From an uncultured Bacilli bacterium (GTDB lineage Bacteria; Bacillota_I; Bacilli_A; RF39; UBA660), in NCBI GenBank assembly GCA_948497845.1, contig CAOOMX010000031.1:6108-15184 (forward strand): 9,077 bases of DNA. The letters are read 5' to 3'. Made by a program: the position numbers and the translations under genes. Position 1 is the first letter of the stretch. Each line of letters opens with the position of its first letter. Shown piece after piece: positions 6,141 to 9,077 of the stretch. The notes under the pieces are model-generated. The model was not told where the DNA came from and made no database searches. It was given only the letters and a program-made list of their open reading frames with translations.

Positions 6141-6665
6141 ATGATCGATCAAATAAACCTTGAAAAATTTAATTTAATCTATGATTCTACCTATAATGAT
6201 GTATTAAAATTTATTATTGTTAGATGTTTTAATATGAATGATGTAAATGATATATTACAAGATGTTTATGTAGAAGTATATAAAAAGATTACTAAAGGTG
6301 TAGATGTTGATTTGCCATATGTTATTGGTATTGCTAAAAATAAGATTAAAAAATATTATACATGGAGTAGAAAAATAAAAAGTATTTCTTTGTTTCAAAA
6401 AGAATTTGATGATAAAGAATTACTTGATAATATACCTAGTGATGTAAATATTGAAGCTTTTATTTTAAGACAAGATGATTTTGATAAAGCATGGCATTTT
6501 TTAGAGAAGAAAAAAGGAATCGTTCAGAAAATATTTTATTTATATTATCATGAAGATTTGACTATAAAGAAAATTGCAAATCTTTTGGCAGTAGGAGAGT
6601 CATTTGTTAAAAATGTTATTTATAGAACTTTAAAAGAATTAAAAGAAGTTCTAAAGGAAGGGTGA
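6141..6665 (+). CDS. RNA polymerase sigma factor, ECF-like sigma-70 family
   Basis: This 174-residue protein has sigma-70 region 2 at about residues 10-75, including NDVNDILQDVYVEVYK (32-47) in the form DxxQ-DV, and region 4 at about 112-170. Region 4 contains a helix-turn-helix (DLTIKKIANLLAVGESFVKNVIYRTLKEL, 139-167). Regions 1 and 3 are absent, as in ECF sigma factors. It would direct RNA polymerase to a small regulon, usually in response to an envelope or stress signal. The ATG has AGGTGAT (6131-6137) 3 bases upstream. The stop TGA (6663-6665) lies inside the ribosome binding site of the next gene, a probable anti-sigma factor. Sequence divergence makes the ECF subgroup uncertain, but the sigma assignment is secure. 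Confidence 0.88.
   Translation: MIDQINLEKFNLIYDSTYNDVLKFIIVRCFNMNDVNDILQDVYVEVYKKITKGVDVDLPYVIGIAKNKIKKYYTWSRKIKSISLFQKEFDDKELLDNIPSDVNIEAFILRQDDFDKAWHFLEKKKGIVQKIFYLYYHEDLTIKKIANLLAVGESFVKNVIYRTLKELKEVLKEG
6654..6665 (+). promoter_or_regulatory. Ribosome binding site deciding the anti-sigma start
   Basis: AAGGAAGGGTGA spans the sigma-factor stop codon. It leaves only 3 bases from AAGGA to the GTG at 6662 but a normal distance to the in-frame TTG at 6671, so TTG 6671 is the likelier start. Confidence 0.55.
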
Positions 6666-6670
6666 AAATA

Positions 6671-7363
6671 TTGAAAAAAAAGGATTTATATACGAAAGTA
6701 TTTGATAAAGAAATAAATTATCAGATGATAATGGATAAGATAGAGAAAAGAAAGAAAAATTACTTAGGTAAAATATGTTTTGCTAGTATGGTAATTCTCT
6801 TATTATTAGTAGTAGTGGGAATAGAATATAAGGCATCTTTTAAGGAAGAGATACCTATTTTGAAAAAAGAAGAGATTGTTAAAGATATATTTATTAATGA
6901 AATAGATTTGTCTCAAGAGGGATTATTGAGTAATGATATGGATGTTAAAAGAGTTGATGGTATATATAAAGAGCCAGATCATTATCCGCAATTAGATTGT
7001 TTAGAGCATTTAATATTACCAGAAGATTTAATTCATCCATATGCAACAACCATTTATGTTAGAAGTAATCCAGATGTTGCTATTTATGATAAAGTTCTTA
7101 ATTATTCTTATGTTTATCAAAATGAAGATGCATCTAAAGAAATTGCTATAGCTTTTTCGCAAGATCATGATCCTGCTAGAGATTATTATTTTAGTGAAAA
7201 AGGTAGCAAAAAGTCAGTGATTAATGGAGTAGAATTTACTATATTTCAATACAAAGATACTTTTATGACTAAGTTTATTCATGAAGATTATCATTTTGAT
7301 ATTGAAAGTCATGGTGTTTCTGCTGATGCATTTACTTCTTTACTTGTTTCTATGTTACAATAA
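6671..7363 (+). CDS. Probable membrane anti-sigma factor (single-pass)
   Basis: The protein has 230 residues from TTG 6671, or 233 from GTG 6662. A short basic cytoplasmic N-terminus (1-33) is followed by one membrane segment at about 34-52 (CFASMVILLLLVVVGIEY) and a 178-residue external domain. Only the position directly after an ECF-type sigma gene and this topology point to an anti-sigma factor. The zinc anti-sigma motif HxxxCxxC is absent. The end of the external part (NGVEFTIFQYKDTFMTKFI to the C-terminus) recalls the sensor domains seen in DUF4367-type sigma-linked proteins, but this is a weak impression. In such pairs the cytoplasmic part holds the sigma factor until the external domain receives a signal. 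The gene ends at an intrinsic terminator. Confidence 0.78.
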   Translation: MKKKDLYTKVFDKEINYQMIMDKIEKRKKNYLGKICFASMVILLLLVVVGIEYKASFKEEIPILKKEEIVKDIFINEIDLSQEGLLSNDMDVKRVDGIYKEPDHYPQLDCLEHLILPEDLIHPYATTIYVRSNPDVAIYDKVLNYSYVYQNEDASKEIAIAFSQDHDPARDYYFSEKGSKKSVINGVEFTIFQYKDTFMTKFIHEDYHFDIESHGVSADAFTSLLVSMLQ

Positions 7364-7367
7364 TTTT

Positions 7368-7395
7368 AAAGGATGATTCTTGGCCAATCCTTTTT
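7368..7395 (+). terminator. Intrinsic terminator of the sigma/anti-sigma operon
   Basis: AAAGGAT (7368-7374) and ATCCTTT (7387-7393) form a 7-bp stem with a 12-base loop, followed by T residues to 7395. The loop contains TTGGCC, which is also the predicted -35 of the next gene. Confidence 0.7.
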
Positions 7396-7408
7396 CATTT
7401 GATATAAT
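7380..7408 (+). promoter_or_regulatory. Extended -10 SigA promoter of the GyrI-like gene
   Basis: TTGGCC (7380-7385, 4/6) and a perfect TATAAT (7403-7408) are separated by 17 bp, with TG one base before the -10 (TGATATAAT). The expected start is near 7415, at the ribosome binding site AGGATG (7415-7420), so the leader is about 13 bases. This also rules out the in-frame TTG at 7380 as a start codon. Confidence 0.78.
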
Positions 7409-7427
7409 TAAAATAGGATGTGGTAAA

Positions 7428-8063
7428 ATGGCTTTTGATTATAAAAAAGAGTATAAGGAGTTTTATTTGCCTAAGAATACACCAAGTATTGTTACAATAC
7501 CTAAGATGAATTATATTGCAGTCAAGGGTAAGGGAGATCCTAATCAAAAAGATGGAGAGTATTTTAAATCAATTGGTTTACTTTATGCTATAGCGTTTAC
7601 GATTAAGATGAGTTATAAAACTTCTTATAAAATTAAGGGCTATTTTTCGTATGTTGTTCCACCTTTAGAAGGCCTTTGGTGGCAAGAGAATGTACAAGGA
7701 TTAGATTATAGTAGAAAAGAAGATATGTGTTTTGTCTCTATGATTAGATTACCTGATTTTGTTACAAAAGAAGATTTTTTGTGGGCGATAGAAGAAGCTA
7801 CTAAAAAGAAACAAATGGATTTTTCTAAAGTTCAGTTCTTAACTTTGGAAGAAAAAGAGTGTGTACAAATTATGCATATTGGGTCTTATGATGATGAACC
7901 TGCTACAGTTGATATAATGCATGCATTTATGGAAAAAGAAGGGTATATGCTTGATATAAATGAAGAAAGACGTCATCATGAAATTTATTTAAGCGATCCA
8001 AGAAGATGTAGTGTTAATAAATTAAGAACCGTTATTCGTCATCCAGTAAAAAAACGTAAATAA
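7428..8063 (+). CDS. GyrI-like small-molecule-binding domain protein
   Basis: This 211-residue cytoplasmic protein belongs to the GyrI-like/AraC effector-binding (SHS2-duplication) fold, in the stand-alone form like Listeria Lin2189. Family marks are YKKEYKEFYLPKNTPSIVTIP (5-25) near the N-terminus, then AVKGKGDPN (31-39), VVPPLEGLWWQE (76-87), IGSYDDEP (151-158), HHEIYLSDPRR (183-193) and the closing KLRTVIRHPV (198-207). Members bind hydrophobic ligands in a groove between the two halves. Some (Lin2189, CTR107, YtkR7) hydrolyse cyclopropane-containing DNA-alkylating toxins. Whether this one is an enzyme or only a binder is not visible. The ATG at 7428 is chosen because an earlier in-frame TTG lies in the promoter's -35. 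The gene is transcribed from its own promoter. Confidence 0.87.
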   Translation: MAFDYKKEYKEFYLPKNTPSIVTIPKMNYIAVKGKGDPNQKDGEYFKSIGLLYAIAFTIKMSYKTSYKIKGYFSYVVPPLEGLWWQENVQGLDYSRKEDMCFVSMIRLPDFVTKEDFLWAIEEATKKKQMDFSKVQFLTLEEKECVQIMHIGSYDDEPATVDIMHAFMEKEGYMLDINEERRHHEIYLSDPRRCSVNKLRTVIRHPVKKRK

Positions 8064-8076
8064 GAGTTTTATTTTT
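8058..8076 (+). terminator. Weak AT-only hairpin after the GyrI-like gene
   Basis: AAATAA (8058-8063, overlapping the stop) pairs with TTATTT (8069-8074), followed by two more T residues. With six A-T pairs only, it is a poor terminator, and some transcription may run on into the following gene. Confidence 0.3.
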
Positions 8077-8106
8077 GGGTATATTACTAATGAAAGAAGT
8101 GTGTGT

Positions 8107-8676
8107 ATGAAAGAGAATGCCTTTTTAAATCATGTATGGAAAATATTGAAGACTATTTTGCTAATTCTTACCGCTCCAGTGTGGGTTCCGTGGAAAGTTC
8201 TTTTTGTAAGACCAGAGGGTGAAAAGTTTAAAGATGTAGATGATAAAACAAAAATGTGGAGGCTAACAAGATCTTTTTTTACGAAAATATTGAAGTTTGC
8301 TATATTTTTATTGGTTATTTTGTTAGAAATTTTGCTAGTTCATAAAGTTCGCTATTCAGTGGTAACTTATCCTTTAACTAAAAATGCAGTTAGACAGTTT
8401 TACTTGAATGAAAATAAATTAGAAGATATTGGGGTAGAAGAGGATAAATTAAGTGATTTTGAAATAATGCTTGGGTTTATAGATACTTGGGATTTGGATG
8501 AAAAAAATAAGATGCACGTTATTTTAAATTCAGATTTAGTGAAGTATACTATTAAATATAGTGATAATGAAACTGTGTTTTATGTTATTCATAAATTTAA
8601 TGAGGATGTAGTTTTTAGAGAAAATGTTAGAAAATTAATAAAAAATGTGAATACTGAAATGCACCCCGTAAAGTAG
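8107..8676 (+). pseudogene. Uncharacterised two-TM protein gene, 3' end cut by the IS element
   Basis: The reading frame encodes 189 residues. There are hydrophobic segments at about 10-32 (VWKILKTILLILTAPVWVPWKVLFV region) and 56-80 (KILKFAIFLLVILLEILLVHKV region), then a soluble part from about 82 with a charged, beta-like pattern. The family is not recognised. From about codon 183 the frame enters the left end of the IS, so the last residues (EMHPVK) and the TAG stop come from the IS terminal repeat. The native C-terminus is presumably beyond the right side of the IS, outside the window. How much is missing is unknown, and a nearly complete protein may still be functional. The ATG at 8107 is preferred over GTG 8101 because AAGAAG (8094-8099) is spaced 7 bases before it. 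Confidence 0.7.
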
Positions 8677-8699
8677 ACACAATAAAAAAGTGCATTTCA
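8655..8699 (+). repeat. 10-bp inverted repeat at the IS left end
   Basis: TGAAATGCAC (8655-8664) and GTGCATTTCA (8690-8699) are perfect inverted copies around a 25-base loop. The repeat begins exactly at the proposed IS tip. In RNA running in from the upstream gene it would fold as a hairpin. Confidence 0.7.
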
Positions 8700-8713
8700 A
8701 AATATGATAGAAT

Positions 8714-8735
8714 AACATCTCTGAAAGGAGGTGTT
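8714..8735 (+). promoter_or_regulatory. Hairpin sequestering the orfA ribosome binding site
   Basis: AACATCTC (8714-8721) pairs with GAGGTGTT (8728-8735), seven Watson-Crick pairs and one T-G wobble, closing a 6-base loop. The 3' arm contains the core of the consensus ribosome binding site AAAGGAGGTG (8724-8733), so folding would limit transposase translation. Known parallels exist in IS10 and IS50, where similar folding blocks read-through expression. Confidence 0.55.
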
Positions 8736-8740
8736 TTCTT

Positions 8741-9037
8741 ATGGCTTCAAAAGGACAAAAATTTAAAAAGTATACAAATGAAGAAAAAGAGGAGATAATA
8801 AACAAATTGATTGCTGGAATATCTAGTTATTTTTTAGCAGAAGAATATGGTATACCATCCAGAACAATTCAAACATGGAAAAGAAAATTTGTTAATCATC
8901 CTGAATTATTTCCAAATGCTGGACAAGGAAGCGGTCGATCCAAAGAAAGAGAATTAACTAAAGAAGATTACAAAGAAAGATACGAAATATTAAAAAAATA
9001 CCAGGCCTTCCTCAAGGCACAACGAGAGAGAAAGTAA
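8741..9037 (+). CDS. IS3-family transposase OrfA
   Basis: This 98-residue DNA-binding subunit has an N-terminal helix-turn-helix (about residues 10-48: YTNEEKEEIINKLIAG, then EEYGIPSRTIQTWKRKF) and a charged helical C-terminal part (about 70-98, LTKEDYKERYEILKKYQAFLKAQ). The latter matches the dimerising leucine-zipper region of IS150-group OrfA proteins. The start has a perfect AAAGGAGGTG 7 bases upstream. Made alone, OrfA usually regulates transposition. The active transposase is the OrfAB fusion made by frameshifting near its end. The length is normal and no disruption is seen. Confidence 0.92.
   Translation: MASKGQKFKKYTNEEKEEIINKLIAGISSYFLAEEYGIPSRTIQTWKRKFVNHPELFPNAGQGSGRSKERELTKEDYKERYEILKKYQAFLKAQRERK
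8992..9018 (+). promoter_or_regulatory. Programmed -1 ribosomal frameshift signal (A7 slippery site plus stem-loop)
   Basis: The heptamer A AAA AAA (8992-8998) is in the right register with the orfA codons ttA-AAA-AAA. After 6 bases follows the stem-loop GCCTT (9005-9009), CCTC loop, AAGGC (9014-9018). This arrangement is standard for making the IS3-family OrfAB fusion. Confidence 0.75.
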
Positions 9038-9077
9038 CTTTTATAAATCTATATAGGGATAATTATAAGTTATATAA
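8998..9077 (+). CDS. IS3-family transposase OrfB, start of the -1 frame (partial)
   Basis: After the slip the -1 frame reads IPGLPQGTTREKVTFI and then NLYRDNYKLY to the window edge without a stop. The motif KVTFINLYRDNY resembles the beginning of OrfB in IS150-group elements, ahead of the DDE integrase core, which is not in the window. The same frame is open upstream only to a TAA at 8959-8961, and there is no ATG in it. Expression therefore most likely depends on frameshifting from orfA. Confidence 0.7.
   Translation, partial: MPGLPQGTTREKVTFINLYRDNYKLY

Larger units (their letters stand above)
8655..9077 (+). mobile_element. IS3-family (IS150-like) insertion sequence, left part
   Basis: The left end is placed at TG 8655, with terminal sequence TGAAATGCACCCCGTAAAG and GTAGACAC after it, of the kind seen in IS3-family elements. 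A start at TG 8660 is also possible. The element contains orfA, a -1 frameshift signal and the beginning of orfB, and continues past the right edge. The right end and target duplication are therefore not visible. Confidence 0.8.

Noticed and set aside
7380..7427. Upstream TTG start for the GyrI-like protein
   Set aside because: The codon is in the -35 box and terminator loop, upstream of the predicted transcription start. Family members begin near the ATG at 7428.
1..9077. CRISPR array, tRNA, rRNA or riboswitch
   Set aside because: No regularly spaced repeats, cloverleaf-like sequence or long structured leader was seen. Gaps between genes are all about 105 bp or less.
1..9077. Alternative genetic code (TGA as Trp) as in mollicutes
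   Set aside because: Trp is encoded by TGG throughout, and TGA ends the sigma-factor gene at a sensible point with a following ribosome binding site.

Overview
The window is AT-rich, uses the standard bacterial code (TGG for Trp, TGA as a true stop) and has strong purine-rich ribosome binding sites. It carries a clear homologue of the endospore coat morphogenetic protein CotE. Together these point to an endospore-forming, low-GC member of the Bacilli/Firmicutes. An uncultured or gut-associated lineage is plausible, but the species cannot be named from this sequence.

Layout. (1) Positions 1-1068 hold the 3' part of a ribose-phosphate pyrophosphokinase gene that enters from the left edge. A bidirectional terminator separates it from a convergent two-gene minus-strand operon: a HIT-family protein followed by a membrane-anchored CapA-type metallophosphatase-fold protein. 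(2) A 95-bp divergent region (2686-2780) carries the HIT-capA promoter, framed by an 11-bp inverted repeat. To its right lie a GSP39/YhxC-like short-chain dehydrogenase and cotE. Both have CATA-type -10 boxes like those of mother-cell sporulation sigma factors. (3) Positions 4291-6074 form a self-contained transcription unit, with a vegetative-type promoter and a strong terminator. It encodes three uncharacterised proteins: a two-TM protein with an external beta-rich domain, a two-TM protein with a cytoplasmic beta domain and Lys-rich tail, and a small double-CxxC zinc-ribbon-like protein. (4) Positions 6141-7363 hold a small ECF-type sigma factor and a translationally linked single-pass membrane protein that is probably its anti-sigma factor. 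(5) A GyrI-like small-molecule-binding protein follows, with its own extended -10 promoter whose -35 sits in the loop of the preceding terminator. (6) A two-TM protein gene is cut near its 3' end by an IS3-family (IS150-like) insertion sequence. The IS supplies the new stop codon. The IS enters at about 8655 and runs off the right edge. Its left end shows an orfA gene, a hairpin burying the orfA ribosome binding site, and an A7 slippery site with a 3' stem-loop for -1 frameshifting into orfB.

The spore-coat pair (dehydrogenase plus CotE), the sigma/anti-sigma pair and the unknown three-gene unit are the most informative parts. The three-gene unit is the best candidate for an undescribed system, although nothing in the sequence fixes its function. 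All genes and reading frames were read by eye. No database search was made.
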